From assembly GCA_964035575.1 (NCBI GenBank), contig OZ037838.1, forward strand, positions 1 through 64,000: a stretch of 64,000 bases of DNA. Reading direction: 5' to 3'. This document shows, piece by piece, positions 20,701-31,200 of this stretch (within the stretch, counting starts at the first letter, position 1; every line of letters starts with the position of its first letter). The notes beneath the pieces are model-generated. The model was not told where the DNA came from and did not search any database. It saw nothing but the letters and a program-made list of their open reading frames with translations. This stretch comes from Rhynchopus sp. YZ270_cl-10 (lineage: Eukaryota; Euglenozoa; Diplonemea; Diplonemida; Diplonemidae). Made by a program: the position numbers and the translations under genes.

Positions 20701-23700
20701 AGCCTGGTTTGCTGCAAATAGCGACGCAAAACGTGACCCGTCTTCCAAGTACCAGGGAATACAAACCCTGAACTACATCACTGTTCCTGAATACTTTGCC
20801 TTCTCCAGAGATAAAGCAGAGTGGACCCTGAGGAAAAGCTACGTGTACTGCCCCAGGACTGAGTCGCTTGTCACAACGGACAGATCACGAGCTGCAAAGT
20901 CCCATCTTCTGGCTATTGGGCGCCTGTACAGAACCCCTGTGTTGGATAAGGAGCTCCAGGCTCTGCGCACGATCCTCATGGTTAGAAAAGGACCCACTAG
21001 CTTTGATGACCTGATGACTGTAGAAGGGAAAAAGTGCGAGTCCTTTACGGATGCAGCAAATGAAATGGGGCTCCTTCAGGATGGTGAACTTGTGAAGCTT
21101 ACACTTGTGGATGCAGTCAAAACCACTGTGTCAGGAAGATGCCTGAGGTTTACCCTTGCTGTTCTACTCAACTCCTTTGCTATTCCTCCTAATAGCATGA
21201 AAGAACTCTGGAAGACATACAAGGTGGAGCTGTGCAAGCGTCCTCTGAAGCAGGGAGAGACTGCACCGGATGAGGAGGCTACGGTATCTGAGCAGGAGGA
21301 AAATGAAGCACTGTTGGATATTCAGAATGTATTGAGAAACATTTGTGGGTCGGATGTAAAGCTAGAAGTCTTTGGACTCCCAACACCAACTGCTGCTGTG
21401 AGGAGTGCGAACGATGGAGTGTCTTGGGTTATGAAGGATGAAATCTACAACATGGAAAAGCAGTGGCAGGAGTGGGAGAAGATTGAACCTAAGCTCAATA
21501 CAAAACAGAGGGAAGCAGTTCAGCGTGTTCAACTCTCTGTGACTCAGGGCAAAGGCGAGATGTTTCTGCTTCAGGGTGCTGCAGGGACTGGAAAAACGTT
21601 TACCTACCAGGCCATGCTCAGTTGGTGCAGAAGCCACAGAGGGGTTCCGGCGCAAGGTGACACACATCGTCCTAACATTGCCCTTGCAGTCGCAAGCTCT
21701 GGTATTGCAGCAATGCTCCTGCCTGGAGGAAGAACATCACACAACAGATTCAAGTTTCCTCTTGATCTGTACCCAGATGACCACCACTCTGTCTGCAAAC
21801 TGACAAAAGAAATTGAGGATCTCATCCGCACAACGGATCTTATTGTCTTTGACGAGGTGGTTATGGCAAACAGGGGGCACATAGAACTTCTCGACAGAAC
21901 CTGCAGAAAGGTGACCGGAAAGGCCATGTGGTTTGGTGGAATCACTGTGGTTCTTGGTGGCGACTTCAAGCAGATTCTTCCTGTCACTGAGGGAGACAAG
22001 AGTGCCACGCTTAAAAACTGTCTGCATACTTCTCCTCTCTTCCAAAACATGACTATGCTGTCCCTTATCGAAATAATGAGGCAGAAGGATGACAAAAAAT
22101 GGGCGACCTACCTGGGAACCATTGGCGATGGGTCGTGCAACGATAGAGACGGTTCCATATCTCTCCCAATAAACCTCTACCGAAAAAATTGTGGGGATTA
22201 TGTTGTACCTGATGATCTCATCACCCACGTCTTCCCTCTAATTGGAGAAGGTGTAGTCGGAAATGGGATGATCCTTGCACCAACTAACAAAGCTCAGAAG
22301 GCAATGAACAACATTTGCCTCAAGAGGCTGTGTGGGAAACAAAAAGAAGTACTCCACGAGTTCCAGCTGACAGGGAAGGACACATGCACAGAGGAGTCTG
22401 TTGAGGGGGAATCTGCCATTGACTCAGACGTGATGAATGCGTACCAGCAGACAGGCATACCTGACCACTGCATCACTGTCAAGGTTGGTGCTCCTCTAAT
22501 GTTGCTTAAAAACCTCAACCCACCAAAGGGTCTCTGCAATGGAACGAGGTTCATTGTAACTGGCGTGACACAGCTCAACATTCAGGGGATCATTGTTGGT
22601 GACCCTAAAAGAGTTGGAACGGCAGTGAACATCCCCAGAGTTAAGAACACTCCTGACGAGAAGAAGGCTGGTTTCAGCATGCAGCGCGTCCAGTTTCCTG
22701 TCGCACTGTCATTTGCCTCTACAATCAACAAGTCTCAGGGACAGACCCTCGATAGGGTCGGACTCGACCTCACAGAGTCACAGTGCTTTGCACATGGGCA
22801 GTTGTACGTTGCTCTGAGTAGATGCCCAAAGGCAGAGCATGTCAAGGTTGCAGTGCCTCTAAAGAAATGGACCAAATCAACCAGAACTATTGTGGAGCCA
22901 TACAGAGTGTCAAACCCTGTCTACAAGGACATGCTGAAATCTGTTGCTGACCGTGGACTTGAGGGCATCTTTATGCAGCTTACTGAAGCAGAAGAGGCCA
23001 TGCTACAGAGTTACCACGTCATGACTGACAAAGAGTACTCTGAACAGACCCACAGACAAGCAAAGATGCCTCCACCATCTGACGACCATAAATTCTGGGA
23101 CCCCATGCCAATGCAGTGCGAAAGCATTCAGTTTGAAGATGCTGAAGATCTTGTCTATGTAGCCAAAAAGAGGAAGAGAGATCCAGAAGATAAGTCTCCT
23201 AAGAAGCGGAAGAAGAATAACCCTACATCAGCAGAAACAACAACAGCACAAAAGCCGAAGCTCTCCATTACCAGGGTTTTGGGGGATGGTACTTGCTTTT
23301 ACCATGCTGTAGACCAGTCTATTACAAAGAGGATAGGACAAGGGAATCAACTCAGAAGTGAATTGGAATTGTTTGTTGTGCAGAACAGTACTACAATAAA
23401 ACATCATCCTCTTATTGTACCTGAAAACGCTAACACCGTATCCTCGATTGTAGGCACCTACAACGCCCTTATGAACAGAATAACTGGCAGGATTGATGGG
23501 ACGTACGCAACATCAGACTATGCAGAACAGATTGAGTTTGCCTTGGTGAGTCTCTTAAAACGTGTTCTCATAACTATTGTCAAAATGAACCAAGATAACA
23601 AGCCCTCATCTTTTCACTTTTTAGGGAACAACTTGTCTACTGAACAAGTTCTTGCTAATATTCCTGCAAAAGACAGGATTATTTTATTACATACTTCAAA

Positions 23701-23827
23701 CCCTGATCATTTTAATATTGGTACAGGGTCTCCTGAACATGAATTGGAAACACACAAAAATGGTTTGGAACAATTGCATAGGGGATTTCCCAATGAGATT
23801 TTATATCAAGTTGATTGGGAGTTGTGA
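17780..23827 (+). CDS. Helitron Rep/helicase with C-terminal OTU domain
   Basis: A complete 2015-residue open frame. Order: N-terminal Cys/His cluster; CRKCGA...CC zinc finger from Cys249; the Helitron N-like region (about 480-540); the Rep nuclease with HUH at His725/His727 (GLPHLHLLLW) and paired tyrosines in RYLFKYLFK; and the DPSVTRLDVHL region. A PIF1-type SF1B helicase follows, with Walker A GAAGTGKT 1266-1273, Walker B Asp1358-Glu1359, KSQGQTL at about 1651 and GQLYVALSRC at about 1673-1682. Then comes a basic KRKRDPEDKSPKKRKK stretch and an OTU-like cysteine protease domain (DGTC with Cys1839, DHF with His1977). The family moves DNA by rolling-circle transposition. OTU domains are known in Helentron/Helitron2 proteins; no apurinic endonuclease is seen. 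There is no intron and no visible break, so the protein looks intact. Confidence 0.95.
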   Translation: MFEGGYQNLYGHMIEEDFDDCAREPPSKDWSRYLTNMRESLRLSAETSRMQLEDINFFCSQYETPHTQCDVCEWCLQRYNKTKTHDPYCLFRHMHITHVAKCRLAYVIASIRTITNKASFRDLFSVHPELESLWNCSLDSLTPSDKKKIKLLEEEKRDGMQGLSPYILGSIENCANDICKRWLEKRSDTLRTNGPICQALVAEFENRVSTSEMCGRSLDPSLHSAAMKLEDYTNGCVSYADIGGMNSVCRKCGAKLFSGEVRGEGRYGICCNRIKASGIPAPIEFENDDHKRLFSDQTFLKNSYRLNSYHQMAKALHTPHKLFSNTRGIHNIVVKGKGVKKIMGLSDDAETRNQTWFVGGYNEQDRALKGLQEMERIPELERDTTLYQDIMTMLKDNCYVRMFRRASVLMDSAEENTHVAINFDDLRGPEKTGREYANAAAEDELRAVYTVSTGTDDHKYAAGWGRQQYSVIMQGEAEGEGSDRYSRKISDFDARFEPLCFPLIHVCPKDSTGWRHSRKDEATPNPYSGVSAQEYGCFHLFSRATEKNPDGEPGPALIGRKLTEYFFLQLGIRAITQRISYHSQQIVKKYATKEFLEEARVTTVVENRRVTTHDATNDATTATTTLYASYPRGKRARIQDLNDSLALKARLGCPDYFLTMTANPHWPEILRELRPGERPCDRSDLVHRVFNLKMDQLERKLKENALGTYQAMVRVVEYQKRGLPHLHLLLWVSKEHKPKSAAIFDMAVSCQLPDPETQEELYNLVSEQMMHTKCDTVPSARCKVPGPDGNARCKQHYPKNFRKDTLATETGMYSYGMRPENGRTSAVAEKDQERARKLATEGKVHPSCRDNRYVVSYNIVLLTQFMSHFNIEAVGSPVVIRYLFKYLFKDDEYANVSVTAKDGEKNKTDECMSYLTGIHIGSLEAIGYLLGTKMRYIDPSVTRLDVHLAGQQRLYYFPGKEAEALDKATDTTLTAWFAANSDAKRDPSSKYQGIQTLNYITVPEYFAFSRDKAEWTLRKSYVYCPRTESLVTTDRSRAAKSHLLAIGRLYRTPVLDKELQALRTILMVRKGPTSFDDLMTVEGKKCESFTDAANEMGLLQDGELVKLTLVDAVKTTVSGRCLRFTLAVLLNSFAIPPNSMKELWKTYKVELCKRPLKQGETAPDEEATVSEQEENEALLDIQNVLRNICGSDVKLEVFGLPTPTAAVRSANDGVSWVMKDEIYNMEKQWQEWEKIEPKLNTKQREAVQRVQLSVTQGKGEMFLLQGAAGTGKTFTYQAMLSWCRSHRGVPAQGDTHRPNIALAVASSGIAAMLLPGGRTSHNRFKFPLDLYPDDHHSVCKLTKEIEDLIRTTDLIVFDEVVMANRGHIELLDRTCRKVTGKAMWFGGITVVLGGDFKQILPVTEGDKSATLKNCLHTSPLFQNMTMLSLIEIMRQKDDKKWATYLGTIGDGSCNDRDGSISLPINLYRKNCGDYVVPDDLITHVFPLIGEGVVGNGMILAPTNKAQKAMNNICLKRLCGKQKEVLHEFQLTGKDTCTEESVEGESAIDSDVMNAYQQTGIPDHCITVKVGAPLMLLKNLNPPKGLCNGTRFIVTGVTQLNIQGIIVGDPKRVGTAVNIPRVKNTPDEKKAGFSMQRVQFPVALSFASTINKSQGQTLDRVGLDLTESQCFAHGQLYVALSRCPKAEHVKVAVPLKKWTKSTRTIVEPYRVSNPVYKDMLKSVADRGLEGIFMQLTEAEEAMLQSYHVMTDKEYSEQTHRQAKMPPPSDDHKFWDPMPMQCESIQFEDAEDLVYVAKKRKRDPEDKSPKKRKKNNPTSAETTTAQKPKLSITRVLGDGTCFYHAVDQSITKRIGQGNQLRSELELFVVQNSTTIKHHPLIVPENANTVSSIVGTYNALMNRITGRIDGTYATSDYAEQIEFALVSLLKRVLITIVKMNQDNKPSSFHFLGNNLSTEQVLANIPAKDRIILLHTSNPDHFNIGTGSPEHELETHKNGLEQLHRGFPNEILYQVDWEL

Positions 23828-24112
23828 ACATACAAAAAAGAGAAAAATGAAAGAGTGGTAACAATCGGGGGTATTTTTGCGGGTTGGGTTGGGTATTTTT
23901 TGGGATTGTGGGTTTGGGGATATTAGTTTTGAACACAATACAAATGAAGCATGAAATATGAGAGAACAAAAACAAAGGAACATTTTATATTTCAATTTTT
24001 CCTCAAACCCCCCACACACAGCCACACACACCCCCACAGAGTAGCCACAATATGTCCTCAATCAAGAGAGAATTTTACCAGTCAGGTACATGCGAGGGGA
24101 AAACCCGCAAAC
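23828..24112. other. 3' flank of the Rep/helicase gene
   Basis: A/T-rich sequence with octamer-like words (TTTTTGCGGGTTGGGTTGGG) and a C/A-rich stretch (CCCCCACACACAGCC). It leads directly into hairpin module c. This is where a Helitron 3' end would be expected. I cannot identify a CTRR terminus with confidence. Confidence 0.5.
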
Positions 24113-24410
24113 GCCTTATGCAGCCAAAAATCCCTGTATTTTCAATACAGGGATTTTTGGTCGGGATTTTGGCTCTCTCTTATGGACAGAACGTAATTTA
24201 TGGACAGATTTGTCGACATTTCTGTCCATAAATCCCAAAATGGCCAAAAATATTTTTTTAAATGGCTTACTGTATTGGCTTCATCGGAGCAATTGCGTCG
24301 AAGTATGGTGGTCGTAGGCCCAAAAATACGTAGTAGACATTAATTTACTTGGCCTACTGAGGTCTGTGGGCACCCTTACAGGGCCTTATACAGGGAATTA
24401 CTGTGTACAG
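24113..24410 (+). repeat. Hairpin module, copy c
   Basis: A perfect 17-bp inverted repeat CCAAAAATCCCTGTATT (24124-24140, partner 24144-24160) with a 3-nt loop. TTATGGACAG lies at 24180 and TTTATGGACAG at 24197, and the inverse ends at 24232. It begins GCCTTATGCAGCC like copy a, and lies about 290 bp 3' of the Rep/helicase stop codon. Confidence 0.9.
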
Positions 24411-24492
24411 TGCATAAAAACTCACAAACCACAGGTTACCTGCAAACATCAATACACATACTGCAATAGGTTATTCAGGTATGTGGAACAAG

Positions 24493-24745
24493 GCATTATG
24501 CAAGCAAAAATCCCTGTATTTTCAATACAGGGATTTTTGGTCGGGATCTTGGCTTTTATGGACAGAACGTAATTTATGGACAGATTTGTCGACATTTCTG
24601 TCCATAAATCCCAAAATGGCCAAAAATATTTTTTCAAATGGCTTACTGTAGTGGCTTCATCGGAGCAATTGCCTCGACGTATGGTGGTAGTAGACTCCAT
24701 GAATCGTAGTATACAAAAGGTTACTTGGCCAACTGATGTCTTTAC
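24493..24745 (+). repeat. Hairpin module, copy d
   Basis: A 16-bp perfect stem (24505-24520 and 24524-24539), TTTATGGACAG at 24555 and 24573, and the inverse ending at 24608. It follows copy c after about 80 bp, in the same orientation, and is the last module before the large satellite. Confidence 0.9.
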
Positions 24746-24943
24746 GGTATACCTGCAGTCGGCCACATAAACGATATTACTAAACATTCATAAATTCTCA
24801 CACACGCAATAAATATAAACTCCACTTTAGCAACGTGAACTCAAATGCTAATACCTCACCTCACCAACAAGATTCCCTAAGAATAACACAATAGAATATT
24901 TTCGATACACCAGCCGGTAACACTTCACACCAGCCTGCCTCAT
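24746..24943. other. Short unique spacer before the octamer array
   Basis: A/T-rich unique sequence with CACACACG and CACCTCACCAAC stretches. No gene is seen. Its last bases, from 24944, begin the conserved array entry shared with 49058. Confidence 0.4.
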
Positions 24944-25265
24944 ATGGTTGCTCACTTCTCGTACGGGTTTGCGGGTTTGCGGGTTTGCGGGTTTGCGGGT
25001 TTGCGGGTTTGCGGGTTTGCGGGTTTGCGGGTTTGCGGGTTTGCGGGTTTGCGGGTTTGCGGGTTTGCGGGTTTGCGGGTTTGCGGGTTTGCGGGTTTGC
25101 GGGTTTGCGGGTTTACGGGTTTGCGGGTTTGCGGGTTTACGGGTTTGCGGGTTTGCGGGTTTGCGGGTTTGCGGGTTTGCGGGTTTGCGGGTTTGCGGGT
25201 TTGCGGGTTTGCGGGTTTGCGGGTTTGCGGGTTTGCGGGTTTGCGGGTTTGCGGGTTTGCGGGTT
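24944..25265 (+). repeat. Octamer array with conserved entry sequence
   Basis: The entry ATGGTTGCTCACTTCTCGT is shared with the array at 49058, apart from the next base, which is A here and G there. About 37 GCGGGTTT units follow, two of them TTTACGGG variants. The array ends at the same core as the other octamer arrays. Confidence 0.93.
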
Positions 25266-28200
25266 ACACTATATATATTACCGGGTTTCAGGTCAAATGG
25301 ATGGCAACGTTCCCCACAAGAGCGGGTTTGCGGGTTTGCGGGTTTGCGGGTCTGCGGGTCTGCGGGTCTCAAACCCGCAGACCCGCAGACCCGCAGACCC
25401 GCAGACCCGCAGACCCGCAGACCCGCAGACCCGCAGACCCGCAGACCCGCAGACCCGCAGACCCGCAGACCCGCAGACCCGCAGACCCGCAGACCCGCTG
25501 CGGGTTTGCGAAATTAGTATTTTTGCCTGTGGTGACCTTTTAGCCGAAATTTTCGACACAGTGGTCTGACAGAAAAAAACGCGTGAAATTAAGGGGTCGG
25601 AGTGCTATGTGGAAAAAAAACCGAAAAATTCAGCCAACCCGCAATTCAGCAAACCCGCTGAGATTTTGCGGGTTCGCGGGTTCGCGGGTTGTCGGGTAGG
25701 CAAAATTGGAAATTTTCCAAAATTTTCCACATAGCACATATCCCCCTTAATTTCACGCAAATTTTCCACAGAATCCACTGTCACACAAATTTTCGTGAAA
25801 AATATTTTTGTGGCAAAAATCCTCTTATGTGTATTTTTGCGGGTTTGCGGGTCTGCGGGTCTGCGGGTTTGCGGGTTACACTATATATATTACCGGGTTT
25901 CAGGTCAAATGGATGGCAACGTTCCCCACAAGAGCGGGTTTGCGGGTTTGCGGGTTTGCGGGTCTGCGGGTCTGCGGGTCTCAAACCCGCAGACCCGCAG
26001 ACCCGCAGACCCGCAGACCCGCAGACCCGCAGACCCGCAGACCCGCAGACCCGCAGACCCGCAGACCCGCAGACCCGCAGACCCGCAGACCCGCTGCGGG
26101 TTTGCGAAATTAGTATTTTTGCCTGTGGTGACCTTTTAGCCGAAATTTTCGACACAGTGGTCTGACAGAAAAAAACGCGTGAAATTAAGGGGTCGGAGTG
26201 CTATGTGGAAAAAAAACCGAAAAATTCAGCCAACCCGCAATTCAGCAAACCCGCTGAGATTTTGCGGGTTCGCGGGTTCGCGGGTTGTCGGGTAGGCAAA
26301 ATTGGAAATTTTCCAAAATTTTCCACATAGCACATATCCCCCTTAATTTCACGCAAATTTTCCACAGAATCCACTGTCACACAAATTTTCGTGAAAAATA
26401 TTTTTGTGGCAAAAATCCTCTTATGTGTATTTTTGCGGGTTTGCGGGTCTGCGGGTCTGCGGGTTTGCGGGTTACACTATATATATTACCGGGTTTCAGG
26501 TCAAATGGATGGCAACGTTCCCCACAAGAGCGGGTTTGCGGGTTTGCGGGTTTGCGGGTCTGCGGGTCTGCGGGTCTCAAACCCGCAGACCCGCAGACCC
26601 GCAGACCCGCAGACCCGCAGACCCGCAGACCCGCAGACCCGCAGACCCGCAGACCCGCAGACCCGCAGACCCGCAGACCCGCAGACCCGCTGCGGGTTTG
26701 CGAAATTAGTATTTTTGCCTGTGGTGACCTTTTAGCCGAAATTTTCGACACAGTGGTCTGACAGAAAAAAACGCGTGAAATTAAGGGGTCGGAGTGCTAT
26801 GTGGAAAAAAAACCGAAAAATTCAGCCAACCCGCAATTCAGCAAACCCGCTGAGATTTTGCGGGTTCGCGGGTTCGCGGGTTGTCGGGTAGGCAAAATTG
26901 GAAATTTTCCAAAATTTTCCACATAGCACATATCCCCCTTAATTTCACGCAAATTTTCCACAGAATCCACTGTCACACAAATTTTCGTGAAAAATATTTT
27001 TGTGGCAAAAATCCTCTTATGTGTATTTTTGCGGGTTTGCGGGTCTGCGGGTCTGCGGGTTTGCGGGTTACACTATATATATTACCGGGTTTCAGGTCAA
27101 ATGGATGGCAACGTTCCCCACAAGAGCGGGTTTGCGGGTTTGCGGGTTTGCGGGTCTGCGGGTCTGCGGGTCTCAAACCCGCAGACCCGCAGACCCGCAG
27201 ACCCGCAGACCCGCAGACCCGCAGACCCGCAGACCCGCAGACCCGCAGACCCGCAGACCCGCAGACCCGCAGACCCGCAGACCCGCAGACCCGCTGCGGG
27301 TTTGCGAAATTAGTATTTTTGCCTGTGGTGACCTTTTAGCCGAAATTTTCGACACAGTGGTCTGACAGAAAAAAACGCGTGAAATTAAGGGGTCGGAGTG
27401 CTATGTGGAAAAAAAACCGAAAAATTCAGCCAACCCGCAATTCAGCAAACCCGCTGAGATTTTGCGGGTTCGCGGGTTCGCGGGTTGTCGGGTAGGCAAA
27501 ATTGGAAATTTTCCAAAATTTTCCACATAGCACATATCCCCCTTAATTTCACGCAAATTTTCCACAGAATCCACTGTCACACAAATTTTCGTGAAAAATA
27601 TTTTTGTGGCAAAAATCCTCTTATGTGTATTTTTGCGGGTTTGCGGGTCTGCGGGTCTGCGGGTTTGCGGGTTACACTATATATATTACCGGGTTTCAGG
27701 TCAAATGGATGGCAACGTTCCCCACAAGAGCGGGTTTGCGGGTTTGCGGGTTTGCGGGTCTGCGGGTCTGCGGGTCTCAAACCCGCAGACCCGCAGACCC
27801 GCAGACCCGCAGACCCGCAGACCCGCAGACCCGCAGACCCGCAGACCCGCAGACCCGCAGACCCGCAGACCCGCAGACCCGCAGACCCGCAGACCCGCTG
27901 CGGGTTTGCGAAATTAGTATTTTTGCCTGTGGTGACCTTTTAGCCGAAATTTTCGACACAGTGGTCTGACAGAAAAAAACGCGTGAAATTAAGGGGTCGG
28001 AGTGCTATGTGGAAAAAAAACCGAAAAATTCAGCCAACCCGCAATTCAGCAAACCCGCTGAGATTTTGCGGGTTCGCGGGTTCGCGGGTTGTCGGGTAGG
28101 CAAAATTGGAAATTTTCCAAAATTTTCCACATAGCACATATCCCCCTTAATTTCACGCAAATTTTCCACAGAATCCACTGTCACACAAATTTTCGTGAAA

Positions 28201-31200
28201 AATATTTTTGTGGCAAAAATCCTCTTATGTGTATTTTTGCGGGTTTGCGGGTCTGCGGGTCTGCGGGTTTGCGGGTTACACTATATATATTACCGGGTTT
28301 CAGGTCAAATGGATGGCAACGTTCCCCACAAGAGCGGGTTTGCGGGTTTGCGGGTTTGCGGGTCTGCGGGTCTGCGGGTCTCAAACCCGCAGACCCGCAG
28401 ACCCGCAGACCCGCAGACCCGCAGACCCGCAGACCCGCAGACCCGCAGACCCGCAGACCCGCAGACCCGCAGACCCGCTGCGGGTTTGCGAAATTAGTAT
28501 TTTTGCCTGTGGTGACCTTTTAGCCGAAATTTTCGACACAGTGGTCTGACAGAAAAAAACGCGTGAAATTAAGGGGTCGGAGTGCTATGTGGAAAAAAAA
28601 CCGAAAAATTCAGCCAACCCGCAATTCAGCAAACCCGCTGAGATTTTGCGGGTTCGCGGGTTCGCGGGTTGTCGGGTAGGCAAAATTGGAAATTTTCCAA
28701 AATTTTCCACATAGCACATATCCCCCTTAATTTCACGCAAATTTTCCACAGAATCCACTGTCACACAAATTTTCGTGAAAAATATTTTTGTGGCAAAAAT
28801 CCTCTTATGTGTATTTTTGCGGGTTTGCGGGTCTGCGGGTCTGCGGGTTTGCGGGTTACACTATATATATTACCGGGTTTCAGGTCAAATGGATGGCAAC
28901 GTTCCCCACAAGAGCGGGTTTGCGGGTTTGCGGGTTTGCGGGTCTGCGGGTCTGCGGGTCTCAAACCCGCAGACCCGCAGACCCGCAGACCCGCAGACCC
29001 GCAGACCCGCAGACCCGCAGACCCGCAGACCCGCAGACCCGCAGACCCGCAGACCCGCAGACCCGCAGACCCGCAGACCCGCAGACCCGCAGACCCGCAG
29101 ACCCGCTGCGGGTTTGCGAAATTAGTATTTTTGCCTGTGGTGACCTTTTAGCCGAAATTTTCGACACAGTGGTCTGACAGAAAAAAACGCGTGAAATTAA
29201 GGGGTCGGAGTGCTATGTGGAAAAAAAACCGAAAAATTCAGCCAACCCGCAATTCAGCAAACCCGCTGAGATTTTGCGGGTTCGCGGGTTCGCGGGTTGT
29301 CGGGTAGGCAAAATTGGAAATTTTCCAAAATTTTCCACATAGCACATATCCCCCTTAATTTCACGCAAATTTTCCACAGAATCCACTGTCACACAAATTT
29401 TCGTGAAAAATATTTTTGTGGCAAAAATCCTCTTATGTGTATTTTTGCGGGTTTGCGGGTCTGCGGGTCTGCGGGTTTGCGGGTTACACTATATATATTA
29501 CCGGGTTTCAGGTCAAATGGATGGCAACGTTCCCCACAAGAGCGGGTTTGCGGGTTTGCGGGTTTGCGGGTCTGCGGGTCTGCGGGTCTCAAACCCGCAG
29601 ACCCGCAGACCCGCAGACCCGCAGACCCGCAGACCCGCAGACCCGCAGACCCGCAGACCCGCAGACCCGCAGACCCGCAGACCCGCTGCGGGTTTGCGAA
29701 ATTAGTATTTTTGCCTGTGGTGACCTTTTAGCCGAAATTTTCGACACAGTGGTCTGACAGAAAAAAACGCGTGAAATTAAGGGGTCGGAGTGCTATGTGG
29801 AAAAAAAACCGAAAAATTCAGCCAACCCGCAATTCAGCAAACCCGCTGAGATTTTGCGGGTTCGCGGGTTCGCGGGTTGTCGGGTAGGCAAAATTGGAAA
29901 TTTTCCAAAATTTTCCACATAGCACATATCCCCCTTAATTTCACGCAAATTTTCCACAGAATCCACTGTCACACAAATTTTCGTGAAAAATATTTTTGTG
30001 GCAAAAATCCTCTTATGTGTATTTTTGCGGGTTTGCGGGTCTGCGGGTCTGCGGGTTTGCGGGTTACACTATATATATTACCGGGTTTCAGGTCAAATGG
30101 ATGGCAACGTTCCCCACAAGAGCGGGTTTGCGGGTTTGCGGGTTTGCGGGTCTGCGGGTCTGCGGGTCTCAAACCCGCAGACCCGCAGACCCGCAGACCC
30201 GCAGACCCGCAGACCCGCAGACCCGCAGACCCGCAGACCCGCAGACCCGCAGACCCGCAGACCCGCAGACCCGCAGACCCGCAGACCCGCTGCGGGTTTG
30301 CGAAATTAGTATTTTTGCCTGTGGTGACCTTTTAGCCGAAATTTTCGACACAGTGGTCTGACAGAAAAAAACGCGTGAAATTAAGGGGTCGGAGTGCTAT
30401 GTGGAAAAAAAACCGAAAAATTCAGCCAACCCGCAATTCAGCAAACCCGCTGAGATTTTGCGGGTTCGCGGGTTCGCGGGTTGTCGGGTAGGCAAAATTG
30501 GAAATTTTCCAAAATTTTCCACATAGCACATATCCCCCTTAATTTCACGCAAATTTTCCACAGAATCCACTGTCACACAAATTTTCGTGAAAAATATTTT
30601 TGTGGCAAAAATCCTCTTATGTGTATTTTTGCGGGTTTGCGGGTCTGCGGGTCTGCGGGTTTGCGGGTTACACTATATATATTACCGGGTTTCAGGTCAA
30701 ATGGATGGCAACGTTCCCCACAAGAGCGGGTTTGCGGGTTTGCGGGTTTGCGGGTCTGCGGGTCTGCGGGTCTCAAACCCGCAGACCCGCAGACCCGCAG
30801 ACCCGCAGACCCGCAGACCCGCAGACCCGCAGACCCGCAGACCCGCAGACCCGCAGACCCGCAGACCCGCAGACCCGCTGCGGGTTTGCGAAATTAGTAT
30901 TTTTGCCTGTGGTGACCTTTTAGCCGAAATTTTCGACACAGTGGTCTGACAGAAAAAAACGCGTGAAATTAAGGGGTCGGAGTGCTATGTGGAAAAAAAA
31001 CCGAAAAATTCAGCCAACCCGCAATTCAGCAAACCCGCTGAGATTTTGCGGGTTCGCGGGTTCGCGGGTTGTCGGGTAGGCAAAATTGGAAATTTTCCAA
31101 AATTTTCCACATAGCACATATCCCCCTTAATTTCACGCAAATTTTCCACAGAATCCACTGTCACACAAATTTTCGTGAAAAATATTTTTGTGGCAAAAAT

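Noticed and set aside
23537-23624. Intron near the end of the Rep/helicase gene (GTGAGT...TTTTTAG)
   Set aside because: Removing it would shift the frame and lose the OTU histidine region, whereas the unspliced frame keeps a complete OTU-like domain.
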